DNA of 64,000 nt from Methylophaga sp. (lineage in GTDB: Bacteria > Pseudomonadota > Gammaproteobacteria > Nitrosococcales > Methylophagaceae). The stretch is from assembly GCA_011053005.1 (NCBI GenBank), contig DRHW01000002.1, positions 62,001 to 126,000 of the forward strand. The letters run 5' to 3'. Each line of letters begins with the position of its first letter. The first letter of the stretch is position 1. Below the pieces are notes generated by a model. That model was given only the letters and a program-made list of their open reading frames with translations, searched no databases and was not told where the DNA came from. Shown here one piece after another: positions 40,155-51,009 of this stretch. A program made the position numbers and the translations under genes.

Positions 40155-40358
40155 ATTAGACCTAATTTATGAAGAATTATTAGAATAGTCAGAGCTTTAA
40201 ATACTGCTTTCGATACTATTTAATGACACCGATGGTTAATCAATTATTATAATTAAGTTAATTTTTCACGCTTGCCTCTGAGTCCCTAAATTTAAGGATG
40301 GTCAAGAATTTGAGACAAGTGAAATGGAGAAAGCCGCACTGTTGAACAATGCATTATT

Positions 40359-40748
40359 TCATTTCAAAATAACGGCTAGCAAGACATTTCTATCTTCTGC
40401 AACAAGTAAATTATAAGTGCGACAGGCTGCACCAAGCGGCATACACTCGATACCTATCGCCTGAGCATAAAATTCAATCATTAATTGTGGGGGAAGAGAA
40501 TAAACACTAGATCCATGTGCCAATATAAGCACTTCAGGATCTAGTTTTTTTAATTCTAGAACATCACTGATTTCTAACTGCGTGATATCTTTAATATGCC
40601 AATCAGAGATGATCTGATGAGGCATCAAAATTAGACTGCTGTCTAACCGTTGTAACTCTACATATTCTTTGCTTCTTACGACAATACTAAGTTCATCATA
40701 AGAATGTACTACATTCGCGTCTGATATCGTTTCCAGACTAAATTTCAT
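40359..40748 (-). CDS. Mth938-like domain protein
   Basis: This 129-residue protein of the Mth938/NDUFAF3-like family (DUF498) is recognised from VVRSKEYVELQRLDSSLILMP and LDPEVLILAHGSSVYSLPPQL. The C-terminal part reads AIGIECMPLGAACRTYNLLV. Relatives include the mitochondrial complex I assembly factor NDUFAF3, but the bacterial role is not known. It follows ihfB by 13 bases on the same strand, so it is probably co-transcribed. Confidence 0.82.
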   Translation of the reverse strand: MKFSLETISDANVVHSYDELSIVVRSKEYVELQRLDSSLILMPHQIISDWHIKDITQLEISDVLELKKLDPEVLILAHGSSVYSLPPQLMIEFYAQAIGIECMPLGAACRTYNLLVAEDRNVLLAVILK

Positions 40749-40761
40749 CGTTGCGTGACGA

Positions 40762-41049
40762 TTAAGCTATCGTTTCATTTACACGATCACGTAACTCTTT
40801 ACCGGGTTTAAAATGTGGTACAAATTTTTCACCCAATTCAACTGATTCACCGCTTTTAGGATTACGACCTACGCGAGGTGGTCTATGATGAAGAGTAAAA
40901 CTACCAAAACCGCGGATCTCTATACGCTCACCACCCGCTAAACTATTGCTCATTTGTCCTAATATTAGTTTTACAGCTAATTCGACATCACGATAATTTA
41001 ATAGTGATTGTTTTTCAGAAATTATTTCAATCAAATCCGACTTTGTCAT
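40762..41049 (-). CDS. ihfB: Integration host factor beta subunit
   Basis: This 95-residue IHF-beta bends DNA as a heterodimer with IHF-alpha in replication, recombination and transcription. Family marks are [14 protein letters not shown] at the start, the core block [20 protein letters not shown] and [24 protein letters not shown] near the end. The start at 41049 (MTKSD) follows an AAGGA site; an upstream TTG adds only three residues. It follows rpsA on the same strand, as in many gammaproteobacteria, but a terminator intervenes. Confidence 0.95.
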   Translation of the reverse strand: MTKSDLIEIISEKQSLLNYRDVELAVKLILGQMSNSLAGGERIEIRGFGSFTLHHRPPRVGRNPKSGESVELGEKFVPHFKPGKELRDRVNETIA

Positions 41050-41134
41050 ATCTTTCAATTCCTTAGAATTAATCTATTCTAAATATTCTATAGTTAGCAA
41101 TCATTAGCCTGTAACAAGCAATGTTTCAAAAGAA

Positions 41135-41168
41135 AAAAAGCATCTAGGAAAATACCTAGATGCTTTTT
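41135..41168 (-). terminator. Terminator of rpsA
   Basis: AAAAAGCATCTAGG (41135-41148) and CCTAGATGCTTTTT (41155-41168) form a perfect 14-bp stem with loop AAAATA. A T-run follows on the minus strand, 16 bases beyond the rpsA stop. Confidence 0.88.
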
Positions 41169-41183
41169 AATTAGAACCTAAAC

Positions 41184-42857
41184 TTAGCTATCTTTTTGGT
41201 TCATTTGTTCTTTCAACAAGTCACCTAATGTTGTGTTACCTGTACCAACATTTGAGTACTCTTTCACTGCATTTGTTTCTTCTTGGCTATCTTTCGCTTT
41301 GATAGATAATGTCAAAGTGCGATCTTTACGTGACATACCCGTAAATTTAGCTTCAACTTCTTCGCCAACTGACAATACTTTACTTGCATCTTCAGTACGT
41401 TCACGTGAAATATCAGCTACACGGATATAACCTTCGATACCTTCAGCTAATGCGATTGTCGCGCCGCGTGCATCAACTTCAGTTACTTTACCAGTAACGA
41501 TGCTGCCACGTGGGTGCTCTGACATATATTCAGAGAACGGATCAGATTGCATTTGTTTAACGCCTAATGAAATGCGTTCACGCTCAGGATCAATCGCTAA
41601 AACGATCGCTTCTAAGTTATCACCTTTTTTGTAATCACGGATAAGGTCTTCATTCTCTTCATCCCATGAAAGGTCAGATAAATGAATCAAACCATCAATG
41701 TCGCCATCAAGACCGATGAATACACCAAAATCAGTGATTGATTTGATTGAACCAGACACTTTGTCGCCCTTGTTATGAGTCATTGCAAACTCTTCCCATG
41801 GGTTAACTTTGCACTGTTTCATACCTAATGAAATACGACGACGATCTGCATCGATGTCTAATACCATTACGTCAACTTCATCACCTAATTGAACGACTTT
41901 AGATGGGTGTACGTTTTTGTTAGTCCAGTCCATTTCAGACATGTGAACTAAACCTTCAACGCCATCTTCGATTTCAACAAAACAACCGTAGTCAGCAATG
42001 TTGGTAACTTTACCGCGAATTCGGCTGCTATTTGGGTAGCTGCTTGCAATGCTCTTCCAAGGATCATCGCCCATTTGTTTCAGACCTAATGAAACACGTT
42101 CGCGTTCTTTGTCGAATTTCAATACTTGAACTTCGATTTCATCACCGATTGCAACCACTTCAGATGGATGTTTAACACGTTTCCATGCCATATCTGTGAT
42201 GTGTAGAAGACCATCAATACCACCAAGATCAACGAATGCGCCATAGTCAGTAAGATTTTTGACAATACCTTTAACGATTTTGTCTTCTTCTAATGTTTCT
42301 AACAATGCATCACGTTCAACACTGTTTTCTTGTTCCATAATCGCACGGCGAGAAACAACGATGTTGTTACGTGGACGATCAAGTTTAATTAACTTGAACT
42401 CAAGCGGTTTGCCTTCAAGGTGTGTTGTATCACGAATTGGACGAACATCAACCAATGAACCCGGTAGGAAAGCACGGATATTATCTAGTTCGACAGTGAA
42501 ACCGCCTTTAACTTTACCAGAAATAACACCGATAACCGTTTCATTACCTTCAAAGGCATGGTCAAGTTTAATCCACGCTTCAGCTGCTTTCGCTTTTTCG
42601 CGTGATAATTGTGTTGCACCAAAACCATCTTCTAATGATTCCAAAGCAACATCGACGATATCACCAACTTGTACAGTGATTTCACCCTTTTCATTCATGA
42701 ATTCTTCAACAGGGATGGCGCCTTCTGATTTTAAACCAGCATTAACCATAACTACATCAGAACCAACACTAACAACCATACCTGAAACAATTTTGCCTGG
42801 TTGCATTGGTGTTGAATTTAAACTCTCTTCAAAGAGATCAGCAAAGCTTTCGCTCAT
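41184..42857 (-). CDS. rpsA: 30S ribosomal protein S1
   Basis: This is full-length ribosomal protein S1 of 557 residues with six S1 RNA-binding repeats. The four C-terminal repeats are clearest, for example [60 protein letters not shown] and [20 protein letters not shown]. The N-terminal 86 residues would bind the ribosome through S2. S1 brings mRNA to the 30S subunit, which matters for leaders with weak ribosome-binding sites. It lies about 100 bases after cmk, with a small hairpin between them. Confidence 0.97.
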   Translation of the reverse strand: MSESFADLFEESLNSTPMQPGKIVSGMVVSVGSDVVMVNAGLKSEGAIPVEEFMNEKGEITVQVGDIVDVALESLEDGFGATQLSREKAKAAEAWIKLDHAFEGNETVIGVISGKVKGGFTVELDNIRAFLPGSLVDVRPIRDTTHLEGKPLEFKLIKLDRPRNNIVVSRRAIMEQENSVERDALLETLEEDKIVKGIVKNLTDYGAFVDLGGIDGLLHITDMAWKRVKHPSEVVAIGDEIEVQVLKFDKERERVSLGLKQMGDDPWKSIASSYPNSSRIRGKVTNIADYGCFVEIEDGVEGLVHMSEMDWTNKNVHPSKVVQLGDEVDVMVLDIDADRRRISLGMKQCKVNPWEEFAMTHNKGDKVSGSIKSITDFGVFIGLDGDIDGLIHLSDLSWDEENEDLIRDYKKGDNLEAIVLAIDPERERISLGVKQMQSDPFSEYMSEHPRGSIVTGKVTEVDARGATIALAEGIEGYIRVADISRERTEDASKVLSVGEEVEAKFTGMSRKDRTLTLSIKAKDSQEETNAVKEYSNVGTGNTTLGDLLKEQMNQKDS

Positions 42858-42904
42858 TATTTATATCCTTGGTCCCAAAAAAACTAACGGACCACTCAAA
42901 AATA

Positions 42905-42919
42905 CCTGCTAAAAGCAGG
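42905..42919 (-). terminator. Small hairpin between cmk and rpsA
   Basis: CCTGCT and AGCAGG pair around a 3-base loop; on the minus strand the stem is followed by TATTTTT. It may be a weak terminator or attenuator that lowers read-through into rpsA, or part of the rpsA leader. Confidence 0.4.
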
Positions 42920-42956
42920 AAGTTAAAAAAACTTATCGAAATGATAAGCCACTAAA

Positions 42957-43634
42957 TTACACCTCAGTACACAATGCACTGACATGCTTAAAGACCGCAT
43001 CTATTCCCATCGCACTAGAATCTAACTGTACTGCATCGTCAGCTGGCCGTAATGGCGCTACTTGACGTTGCATATCGCGTTCATCTCGCTCAGAAATCTC
43101 TGTTATAAGAGCGGGAAGGTTACACTCAATCCCTTTTTCTTTCAACTGCTTATATCGTCTTTCCGCGCGCACTTCAGCGCTCGCCGTAAGAAATACCTTA
43201 TGATTCGCAAGTGGAAATACTACCGTGCCCATATCTCGGCCATCAGTCACGAGTCCTGGTAGCTGACGAAATGCGCGCTGACGTTCTAATAATGCTGCCC
43301 GTACTAACGGCAATGATGCGACTTTAGACGCCGCATTCCCAGCCTGTTCAGAACGAATAATCTGGCTAACATTCTCGCCTTCAAGCAATACTACTAAGAC
43401 ATCATTTTCTAAAACAAAAACTAAATCTAATTTCTTGGCTAAGTCCGCTAATAATTGTTCATTATCGAGTGCAACCTGATGTTTTATCGCTGCTTGTGCC
43501 AATACACGATAAATAGCGCCGCTGTCTAAGTAGTGCCAGCCTAATTTTTTGGCAATCATTTGAGCAATCGTGCCCTTGCCAGATCCACTAGGACCATCAA
43601 TCGTTAATACAGGAATATCAAACATCGAATTCAT
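42957..43634 (-). CDS. cmk: Cytidylate kinase
   Basis: This 225-residue (d)CMP kinase converts CMP and dCMP to the diphosphates. The P-loop [12 protein letters not shown] is near residue 14. Other conserved regions are [36 protein letters not shown] with RAERRYKQL, and [19 protein letters not shown]. The start overlaps the aroA stop by 17 bases. ATG at 43634 is used, but the ATG three codons on is equally possible because neither has a clear ribosome-binding site. Confidence 0.94.
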   Translation of the reverse strand: MNSMFDIPVLTIDGPSGSGKGTIAQMIAKKLGWHYLDSGAIYRVLAQAAIKHQVALDNEQLLADLAKKLDLVFVLENDVLVVLLEGENVSQIIRSEQAGNAASKVASLPLVRAALLERQRAFRQLPGLVTDGRDMGTVVFPLANHKVFLTASAEVRAERRYKQLKEKGIECNLPALITEISERDERDMQRQVAPLRPADDAVQLDSSAMGIDAVFKHVSALCTEV

Positions 43635-44937
43635 CTATCGCTAAACCGGCTTTAGTGGCTAAGCCAACAAAATCAGGGAATGAAGTCGCAACATTGGCAC
43701 AATCATTAATTTGAATTGTGCCGCCTGCTTGCAAACCAGCAATAGCAAACGACATTGCTATCCGGTGATCATCGTGACTTTCTACTTCACCCGAACCAAT
43801 AATACCGCCCGTAATAATAATGCCATCAGCCGTAGGTTGCGCATCAATACCTAGAATTTGCAAACCATCTGCCATCGCTTGAATACGATCACTTTCTTTG
43901 ACGCGCAACTCTTCAGCACCGGTTAATATTGTTGTACCTTCCGCACAAGCCGCTGCTATAAATAATGCTGGAAATTCATCAATTGCCAACGGCACTTGAT
44001 CTTCAGGAATTTGAATACCTTTTAATGGTGCATAACGCACTCGAATATCCGCTACGGGTTCACCGCCCGTTATACCTTCATTTGATAAGGTGATATCCGC
44101 CCCCATCAATTTCAAAATATTAATGACACCAATTCGCGTAGGATTAATACCTACATGCGTCAAGGTGATATCTGAACCTTCGGCAATCGCTGCGCCGACC
44201 ATAAAGAATGTGGCTGATGAAATATCGGCTGGCACATCAATAGATGTTGCCGTTAACTTGCCGCCACCTTCAATACTTATCGTATCGCCATTTACTTCAA
44301 CGGCATAACCCATACCCATCAACATACGCTCAGTATGATCACGTGTTGGTGCAGGCTCGATTACTGTCGTTTTGCCTTTGGCATACATGCCCGCCAATAA
44401 AATAGATGATTTCACTTGCGCACTAGCCATTGGTAAGGTGTAAGTAATGCCAGTTAATTGCTTACCTGCTTTTATTGTTAGTGGCAATTTACCATCATCA
44501 CTATCAATTTCAGCACCCATGGTTGCTAATGGGTCAGTGACCCGACGCATCGGACGACCTGATAATGATTTATCGCCAGTCAATGTTGTGGCAAAGTTTT
44601 GGCCTGCTAATAACCCACTTAATAAACGCGTTGATGTGCCAGAGTTACCAAGATAAATATCTTTATCTGCCACCTTAAGCCCGTGCATCCCAACGCCATG
44701 GATGGTCACTTTGCCATCTTTTGGTCCGTCAATTTGCACGCCCATCGCACGAAATGCAGCTAAAGTAGCAAGTGCATCCTCGCCTTCTAAAAAGCCGCTG
44801 ACGTGCGTTACACCTTCAGCCAATGAGCCCAACATAATTGAACGATGAGAGATCGATTTATCTCCAGGCACGCGTAATTCACCTTGTAATTTTCCACCTG
44901 GCTGTACGATATAGTGTTTCTTATGTTCAGTGCTCAC
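43618..44937 (-). CDS. aroA: 3-phosphoshikimate 1-carboxyvinyltransferase (EPSP synthase)
   Basis: This 439-residue EPSP synthase catalyses the sixth step of the shikimate pathway. Signature blocks are [58 protein letters not shown] and [17 protein letters not shown]. The sequence around Gly96 (LGNSGTS, then LAGQ) resembles class II enzymes, but I make no claim on inhibitor response. It lies between tyrA and cmk in the usual gammaproteobacterial order. Confidence 0.95.
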   Translation of the reverse strand: MSTEHKKHYIVQPGGKLQGELRVPGDKSISHRSIMLGSLAEGVTHVSGFLEGEDALATLAAFRAMGVQIDGPKDGKVTIHGVGMHGLKVADKDIYLGNSGTSTRLLSGLLAGQNFATTLTGDKSLSGRPMRRVTDPLATMGAEIDSDDGKLPLTIKAGKQLTGITYTLPMASAQVKSSILLAGMYAKGKTTVIEPAPTRDHTERMLMGMGYAVEVNGDTISIEGGGKLTATSIDVPADISSATFFMVGAAIAEGSDITLTHVGINPTRIGVINILKLMGADITLSNEGITGGEPVADIRVRYAPLKGIQIPEDQVPLAIDEFPALFIAAACAEGTTILTGAEELRVKESDRIQAMADGLQILGIDAQPTADGIIITGGIIGSGEVESHDDHRIAMSFAIAGLQAGGTIQINDCANVATSFPDFVGLATKAGLAIDEFDV

Positions 44938-44970
44938 GCTTTAAAACTCCGCTTAATTTTATGCTTTTTC

Positions 44971-45858
44971 TTATACTTCACTATTGTCAATCAAACCCGG
45001 CTCGGCAAACCTAGTATCGCGTGCTTGTTTGGCACGTTTAAATTCATCAACAAGTCGATCACCATCATTATTCATAATGGCCTTCTCTAAGCTATCAAGA
45101 CCACGTCGATAGTCATTTAACAAATCTAAAATAGCTGAACTATTACTTAAACAGATATCGCGCCACATCACAGGATCACTCGATGCGATACGCGAAAAAT
45201 CTCTAAAACCACCCGCAGCAAACCGTAATACTTCATCACAATCAGCTGATTTTGCCAGCATGCCAACAAGGTTAAAGGCTAATAAATGAGGAAGATGGCT
45301 AGTTGCTGCCAATACTTTATCGTGATGCTCGACCGCCATATCGACTACTTCGGCACCCGTTACCTGCCACATGGCTCGTACTTTTTCTAACGATTGTGAA
45401 TTGGTTTCTGCAACCGGCGTTAGCACCACGCGATGATTGTTATATAGCGTTGCAAATGCCGCACTTGGTCCACTTTTTTCTGTTCCAGCAATCGGATGAC
45501 CCGCTACAAATTGACTAAATCGTTCACCTAAAGCATCTCTTGCTGCCGCAACAACTTGTGCTTTAGCGCTGCCACCATCGGTAACAATCATCTTGTCATT
45601 TAAATGTGGCGCTAACTCAGTCAATACCGATGCCATTGCACCCATTGGTACAGCCAAAAAGATTATATCCGCATCTTGCACTGCATCAGCAATTGAACTT
45701 GCAGCTCGGTCAATCACGCCTAAATCTAAGGCTTCTTGGCGGACACTTTCTGTTCGTGCATAACCCACCACTTCGCCAACTTGTCCCGCTTTTTTTAACG
45801 CAAGTGATAATGATCCGCCGATTAAACCGACACCAATAATGGCTAGCCTTTTAATCAC
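44971..45858 (-). CDS. tyrA: Prephenate dehydrogenase
   Basis: This 295-residue NAD-linked dehydrogenase turns prephenate into 4-hydroxyphenylpyruvate for tyrosine. The nucleotide site is IGVGLIGGSLSLALKKAG. Other blocks are FLAVPMGAMASVLTEL, GGSAKAQVVAAARDAL, VAGHPIAGTEKSGPSAAFA (catalytic His) and DEVLRFAAGGFRDFSRIASS. There is no chorismate mutase or ACT domain fused to it, so any feedback control must be intrinsic. It is linked to hisC by a 4-base overlap. Confidence 0.93.
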   Translation of the reverse strand: MIKRLAIIGVGLIGGSLSLALKKAGQVGEVVGYARTESVRQEALDLGVIDRAASSIADAVQDADIIFLAVPMGAMASVLTELAPHLNDKMIVTDGGSAKAQVVAAARDALGERFSQFVAGHPIAGTEKSGPSAAFATLYNNHRVVLTPVAETNSQSLEKVRAMWQVTGAEVVDMAVEHHDKVLAATSHLPHLLAFNLVGMLAKSADCDEVLRFAAGGFRDFSRIASSDPVMWRDICLSNSSAILDLLNDYRRGLDSLEKAIMNNDGDRLVDEFKRAKQARDTRFAEPGLIDNSEV

Positions 45859-46952
45859 AATGGTCGACCTAATAATGTCGATAACACTTCAAGAAAACGT
45901 TGATTTTCTGCTTGTAAACCAATACTGACTCGTAAATGTTGTGGCAAACCATAATTAGCTAAGGGACGAACGATGACGCCTTGTTGCAATAATAATTCAT
46001 AAAGCGCTGGACCATTTTGCTCGACATCAACCGTAATAAAATTAGCCTTTGATGGAATGTAGCTTATCGACATTGCATTAAAACCAGCGATCAACTGCGC
46101 CATACCTTGGTCATTAAGTTGTTTGGTGGCAGTAATATACGCATCATCAGTTAATGCCGCCGTAGCTGCTACGAGCGCTAAACCATTTACATTAAATGGC
46201 TGACGGATACGATTTAATAAATTGGCAACATCCGGATGAGACAAAGCAAAACCAACACGCAAACCAGCTAAACCGTAAGCTTTAGAAAATGTACGAGTAA
46301 TAATTAAATTCGGATATTTTGCTAACCAACTAATAGTATCTGCCGTTGCATCACCGTATTCTACGTAGGCTTCATCAAGAACTACTAGCGTATTCAATGG
46401 CACTTTTGCGATAAACGCTTCTAACTCCTCATCCGCAAGACACGTTCCGGTTGGATTATTGGGATTAGCAATAAAAATAAGCTTAGTGCGATCACTAATC
46501 AAAGCGCTCATTGCTTGTAGATCGTGACCATAATTATGCGCTGGTGCTACCACACCTTTTGCGCCAATCGCCTGCGTCACTATCGGATACACTGCAAATG
46601 TATATTGTGAAAATAAGACTTCATCTGCAGGTGATACAAAAGTTCTGGCAATAATTTCTAAAACATCATTAGATCCGTTACCTAAGGTAATTTGACTCGG
46701 TTCTACTTGATACTTTTCTGCCAAGGCCGTTTTTAGAATAAACCCATTACCATCAGGATAGCGAGTTAGATCTTTTGCCGCTTTAGCAAGCGCCGTCAAT
46801 GCTGATTTAGATGGGCCTAACGGGTTTTCATTAGATGCCAATTTAATGATATTTTTTATACCATATTGACGTTCTAATTCTTCTATAGGCTTACCCGGCA
46901 CATAAGGCTGAAGTTCATTAACGCAGGCTAGAGCAAGCTGATTAAAACTCAT
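45855..46952 (-). CDS. hisC: Histidinol-phosphate/aromatic aminotransferase
   Basis: This 365-residue PLP-dependent class I/II aminotransferase of the HisC type shows NIIKLASNENPLGPSKSAL, LGNGSNDVLEIIARTFV, IANPNNPTGTCL, VLDEAYVEYG and the PLP lysine in RTFSKAYGLAGLRVGF. Its place directly before tyrA suggests it aminates aromatic keto acids as well as histidinol phosphate, as in other gammaproteobacteria; that is inference. It overlaps both lspA and tyrA by 4 bases. Confidence 0.9.
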   Translation of the reverse strand: MSFNQLALACVNELQPYVPGKPIEELERQYGIKNIIKLASNENPLGPSKSALTALAKAAKDLTRYPDGNGFILKTALAEKYQVEPSQITLGNGSNDVLEIIARTFVSPADEVLFSQYTFAVYPIVTQAIGAKGVVAPAHNYGHDLQAMSALISDRTKLIFIANPNNPTGTCLADEELEAFIAKVPLNTLVVLDEAYVEYGDATADTISWLAKYPNLIITRTFSKAYGLAGLRVGFALSHPDVANLLNRIRQPFNVNGLALVAATAALTDDAYITATKQLNDQGMAQLIAGFNAMSISYIPSKANFITVDVEQNGPALYELLLQQGVIVRPLANYGLPQHLRVSIGLQAENQRFLEVLSTLLGRPL

Positions 46953-47416
46953 ATGTACTCCGTTTTAGAACGAAAGCTATCGATAATTAATAAGACAGCA
47001 CCAACCACAATCGCCGAATCAGCAACATTAAAAGCGGGCCAATGATAAGTACCGTAGTACACATCTAGAAAATCAATAACATAGCCATAGTACAAACGGT
47101 CAATCAGATTACCTAATGCGCCACCTAGAATCATCGCGATAGATACCGCTTCTAATTTTGCATTTGGTTTAAGCCTTTTCAGCCAAATTAATAAGGCAAT
47201 ACTAACTAATGATGCCAAACCAACAAAAAACCATTTTTGCCAGCCATCAGCATGCGCTAAAAAGCTAAATGCAGCGCCCGGGTTATGTGCCATTGTTAAA
47301 TTGAAAAAAGGCACTACGGCAAAAGTTTCATGTAATGATAACCACGACACCATGAACCATTTAGATATTTGATCTGATGCAATAACGAAGCTTGTTAACC
47401 ATAAATATTTCAACAT
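46949..47416 (-). CDS. lspA: Lipoprotein signal peptidase II
   Basis: This 155-residue membrane peptidase removes signal peptides from prolipoproteins, such as the OmpA-like and sugar-dehydrogenase-like lipoproteins encoded here. It has four helices and the conserved motifs ASDQISKWFM (near residue 13), NPGAAFSFL, GGALGNLIDR and FNVADSAIVVGA; the last two carry the catalytic aspartates. It lies between ileS (2-base gap) and hisC (4-base overlap). In many relatives lspA is followed instead by fkpB and ispH. Confidence 0.95.
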   Translation of the reverse strand: MLKYLWLTSFVIASDQISKWFMVSWLSLHETFAVVPFFNLTMAHNPGAAFSFLAHADGWQKWFFVGLASLVSIALLIWLKRLKPNAKLEAVSIAMILGGALGNLIDRLYYGYVIDFLDVYYGTYHWPAFNVADSAIVVGAVLLIIDSFRSKTEYI

Positions 47417-47418
47417 AA

Positions 47419-50220
47419 TTATACGTAAAGGCGTTGTTCGCCCTCTCCATCAACGTTATTAATACAACGATCACATAATTCCGGATGTGTTTCATTGCTG
47501 CCTACTTCAGGTGTTTGGTGCCAACAACGATCACAACGTGCATTTTCCGAAGCCGTCAACACAAGCGATAAACCAGATACAGAACTTGTAATTGCATCAG
47601 CTGGTTTTTCAGCGGCAGGTAATAATGTGGCCCGTGATGTAATCAAGACAAATTTCAACTCATCAGCCAAACTATTCAATGCTTCAAACAATACAGGTTC
47701 TGCATATAAGGTTACTTCAGCTGTCAAACCACCTTTGATTTTACCTTCAGCTCGTAAGGCTTCTAATTCTTTAGAAACCGAGTCACGTATCGTAAACAAT
47801 TGTTCCCAGAATGCTTCATCAAATTGGGTATTTGCCGTTAGTGGTGTTAAACCTTGATACCACTCATTCAGCAACACAGATTCATTACGTTCACCCGGCA
47901 AATATTCCCATAATTCATCAGCAGTAAAACTCAGAATTGGCGCCATCCAACGGGTTAATGCTTCAAGAATATGGAACATCGTTGTTTGTGCTGAACGACG
48001 ACCTAAGCTGTCTTTTTTCATCGTGTACTGGCGATCTTTGGTGATATCCAGATACAAACTACCCATTTCTTGAGCACAGAAATTATGGATTTTTTGATAA
48101 ATCACATGAAATTGATAGCTTTCATACGCTTTAATAATATCAGCTTGCACTTGATAAGCTTGATCAACAGCCCAACGATCTAAAGCCAGCATATCTTCAG
48201 GCGCGACCAAATCAGTTGCAGGATTAAAATCTGATAAATTCGATAATAAATACCGCGCTGTATTACGAATTCGACGATATGAATCGGCGGTGCGTTTTAA
48301 GATCTCATCAGACACGCTCATTTCAGCGCTGTAATCTGAAGAAGCCGTCCATAAACGGATAATATCAGCACCTAAGTTATTGACTACTTTCTGTGGTGAA
48401 ACAACATTGCCTAATGATTTAGACATTTTTTTACCAGCCGCATCGACCACAAAACCATGCGTTAACACGCCTTTATAGGGTGCTTTGCCCGTAGAACCGA
48501 TAGATGTTAATAATGAAGATTGGAACCAACCACGATGTTGATCGCTACCTTCTAAGTATAAATCCGCAGGACGACTCAAATAATCACGACGTGCTAATAC
48601 ACATGCATGTGACACACCAGAATCAAACCACACATCAAGCGTATCACTGACTTTTTCATAGTCAGCTGCTTCATCGCCTAACCAATCCGTTAAGTTAGAT
48701 TCAAACCAAGCATCAATGCCCTCTTGTTCTACTTTATCAGCGACTTGCGCCATTAAGGCTTCTGTTTTTGGATGCAAAGCACCGGTTTGCTGATGAACAA
48801 ACAAAGGAATCGGCACGCCCCAAGTTCGTTGACGTGATACACACCAATCAGGACGACCTTCGACCATGCCTTCAATACGTTTTTGGCCCCATGACGGCAT
48901 CCACTTAGTTTCTTTAATCGCATCCATCGCCGCTTGGCGTAGGCCATTTTGATCCATGCTGACAAACCATTGCGGTGTTGCACGGAAAATAATCGGCGTT
49001 TTATGTCGCCAGCAATGAGGATAACTATGCTTGATATCTACATGATTTAACAACGCACCATTTTCTGTCAGCAGGGCAATGACTTCTGGGTTCGCTTTAA
49101 ATACTGATTGGCCAGCGAAGAGCGGCGTATCTGGTAGGAAACAGCCATTGGCACCCACAGGATTATCGACTTCTAATTTATATTTTAATCCAACAGTAAA
49201 GTCATCTTGACCATGACCGGGCGCAGTATGAACAGCACCTGTACCGGCGTCTGCCGTAACATGATCACCCAAAATAATCGGCACTTGGCGGTCATAAAAT
49301 GGATGTTGCAATAATAAACCTTCTAACGCATCGCCTTTAAAACGTGCGATGACTTCACCCGTCATGTTGTAACGTGCTAAAGCTGATTCATATAACGCTT
49401 CTGCTAACACTAAACGTTCATCACCTGCTTGCACGACAACATAATCATATTCAGGATTAAGTGATACCGCTTGGTTTGCAGGCAAAGTCCACGGTGTTGT
49501 TGTCCAAATTGGCACACTGATTTTGCCGTTGCCTTTGGCACCAGATGCCGCAGTAAAGGCTACTTCATCAACAATCGCAAAACGAACATCAATCGCTGGT
49601 GATGTTTTATCTTCGTATTCAACTTCAGCTTCTGCTAAAGCACTCGCACAATCGATACACCAATGAACAGGCTTCACACCTTTATGTAAATGACCATTTT
49701 TGATAATTTCACCCAACGTACGGATGATATCGGCTTCAAAGCTGAAATCCATCGTTAGATAAGGATTATCCCATTCAGCTAATACGCCTAAACGTTTAAA
49801 ATCTTCACGCTGACCATCAACTTGTTTTTGAGCATAAACACGGCATGCAGCTCTAAACTCAGCCGCACTGACTTTAACACCCGGTTTGCCGACTTTCTTT
49901 TCAACATTCAGTTCAATCGGTAAACCATGGCAATCCCAACCTGGCACATATGGCGTATCAAACCCGCTTAATGTTTTAGATTTAAGAATAATATCTTTGA
50001 GAATTTTATTAACAGCATGACCAATATGAATATCACCATTGGCGTACGGAGGGCCGTCATGCAAGATAAAAGTAGGTCGCCCTTTTGCAGTATCACGCAT
50101 CTTTTGATACAGATTTTCATCCTGCCAACGCTTTAATATCAAAGGTTCACGATTCGGAAGACCAGCTTTCATCGGGAACTTGGTTTCAGGTAGGTTCAAG
50201 GTATGTTTATAATCTGCCAC
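47419..50220 (-). CDS. ileS: Isoleucyl-tRNA synthetase
   Basis: This 933-residue class I synthetase charges tRNA(Ile). It has the HIGH motif in [15 protein letters not shown], the editing domain with the usual [14 protein letters not shown] block, and KMSKS in [11 protein letters not shown]. The C-terminal zinc finger is present as [12 protein letters not shown] and CDRCINNV. It is of the bacterial, mupirocin-sensitive length class, judged only from its size. The start at 50220 ([11 protein letters not shown]) is the first in-frame ATG. It heads the long same-strand run, with a plausible promoter at 50293-50321. Confidence 0.97.
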   Translation of the reverse strand: MADYKHTLNLPETKFPMKAGLPNREPLILKRWQDENLYQKMRDTAKGRPTFILHDGPPYANGDIHIGHAVNKILKDIILKSKTLSGFDTPYVPGWDCHGLPIELNVEKKVGKPGVKVSAAEFRAACRVYAQKQVDGQREDFKRLGVLAEWDNPYLTMDFSFEADIIRTLGEIIKNGHLHKGVKPVHWCIDCASALAEAEVEYEDKTSPAIDVRFAIVDEVAFTAASGAKGNGKISVPIWTTTPWTLPANQAVSLNPEYDYVVVQAGDERLVLAEALYESALARYNMTGEVIARFKGDALEGLLLQHPFYDRQVPIILGDHVTADAGTGAVHTAPGHGQDDFTVGLKYKLEVDNPVGANGCFLPDTPLFAGQSVFKANPEVIALLTENGALLNHVDIKHSYPHCWRHKTPIIFRATPQWFVSMDQNGLRQAAMDAIKETKWMPSWGQKRIEGMVEGRPDWCVSRQRTWGVPIPLFVHQQTGALHPKTEALMAQVADKVEQEGIDAWFESNLTDWLGDEAADYEKVSDTLDVWFDSGVSHACVLARRDYLSRPADLYLEGSDQHRGWFQSSLLTSIGSTGKAPYKGVLTHGFVVDAAGKKMSKSLGNVVSPQKVVNNLGADIIRLWTASSDYSAEMSVSDEILKRTADSYRRIRNTARYLLSNLSDFNPATDLVAPEDMLALDRWAVDQAYQVQADIIKAYESYQFHVIYQKIHNFCAQEMGSLYLDITKDRQYTMKKDSLGRRSAQTTMFHILEALTRWMAPILSFTADELWEYLPGERNESVLLNEWYQGLTPLTANTQFDEAFWEQLFTIRDSVSKELEALRAEGKIKGGLTAEVTLYAEPVLFEALNSLADELKFVLITSRATLLPAAEKPADAITSSVSGLSLVLTASENARCDRCWHQTPEVGSNETHPELCDRCINNVDGEGEQRLYV

Positions 50221-50256
50221 TGGCTACTCTTTTTAGTTAAATGTGAGTTTAATGTG

Positions 50257-50276
50257 TTTAAAGTTTCAACTTTAAA
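50257..50276. promoter_or_regulatory. Perfect palindrome in the ileS leader
   Basis: TTTAAAGTT (50257-50265) and AACTTTAAA (50268-50276) are perfect reverse complements separated by TC. It falls about 10-30 bases downstream of the predicted ileS transcription start, where a bound repressor could block elongation. The two-base spacer makes an RNA hairpin less likely. Confidence 0.45.
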
Positions 50277-50292
50277 TCGATATAAATCCGCG

Positions 50293-50321
50293 ATTATACG
50301 ATGTTTATGACCGTCTATAAA
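50293..50321 (-). promoter_or_regulatory. Sigma-70-type promoter of the ileS run
   Basis: On the minus strand a perfect -10 hexamer TATAAT (50298-50293) has a 4-of-6 -35 match TTTATA (50321-50316) at the ideal 17-base spacing. Transcription would begin near 50286. Confidence 0.5.
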
Positions 50322-50562
50322 CAGCTGATATGCTTTAATATTAGCTTCTTGTGCTTTAGGCCAATCACCTTGCCCTAATCTGTATTTTTATCGCTCCGTC
50401 TGCACAAAAATTTTAAGTAAATATCGTAAGGTTTGAATCTAATTAAATTTATTTAAAATTTATTGAACAGGTTCCATTCTTCTAATGGATAAAGTATTAA
50501 AATGCCCCCATGTCATTATTAAATCGTGAAATCTAATACTTCAACATAAGGCGTTCACCATC

Positions 50563-51009
50563 ATGATGTTTGGTCAAAATAGACAACAGCTTCGCCAGTT
50601 TTATCACGATGTGTGGCAAAAACAAGCGGATAAACAATCACTTTCTGCTCTCGAAATAATCGTGGCTCAAGTGATTAATGAACATCCTGAATATCAGTCA
50701 ATTTTTAATAGTGATGCCAGCTTAGAGCAAGAATATTTTGTAGAACAAGGCCAAACGAACCCTTTTCTACATATGGGTTTACACATTTCTTTGCATGAAC
50801 AAATATCCACCGATCGACCCAATGGTATTCGGGCCATTTATCAACAATTAAAATCTCGATATGGCGATGTACATACCACGGAACATCATATGATGGAATG
50901 TCTGACCGAATCGCTCTGGCTAGCTCAGCGTAATAATCAGCCACCTTCAGAATCAGATTATTTACTCGCTTTACAACAACATGTTTCGGATAAAAATAAT
51001 GGCCAATAA
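50563..51009 (+). CDS. DUF1841 family protein
   Basis: This 148-residue soluble protein of the DUF1841 family is recognised from MMFGQNRQQLRQFYHDVWQK and LSALEIIVAQVINEHPEYQ. NPFLHMGLHISLHEQISTDR and HHMMECLTESLWLAQ follow. The several conserved histidines could bind metal, but the function is unknown. It overlaps the next unknown gene by 11 bases, so the two are probably translated together. Confidence 0.82.
   Translation: MMFGQNRQQLRQFYHDVWQKQADKQSLSALEIIVAQVINEHPEYQSIFNSDASLEQEYFVEQGQTNPFLHMGLHISLHEQISTDRPNGIRAIYQQLKSRYGDVHTTEHHMMECLTESLWLAQRNNQPPSESDYLLALQQHVSDKNNGQ

Larger units (their letters stand above)
50221..50562. other. Divergent region upstream of ileS
   Basis: These 342 bases lie between ileS and the DUF1841 gene and contain no gene I can support. 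The region holds a minus-strand promoter candidate (50293-50321) and a perfect palindrome (50257-50276). The right part (50400-50510) is AT-rich and probably includes the rightward promoter. The ribF gene, often upstream of ileS, is not here. Confidence 0.6.

Noticed and set aside
40250-40350. Sequence resembling the end of an insertion element (GGATGGTCAAGAATTTGAG)
   Set aside because: No transposase frame, terminal repeat pair or target duplication is visible.
50221-50562. T-box riboswitch before ileS
   Set aside because: No specifier loop, T-box sequence or terminator/antiterminator pair is visible, and T-boxes are not expected in gammaproteobacteria.
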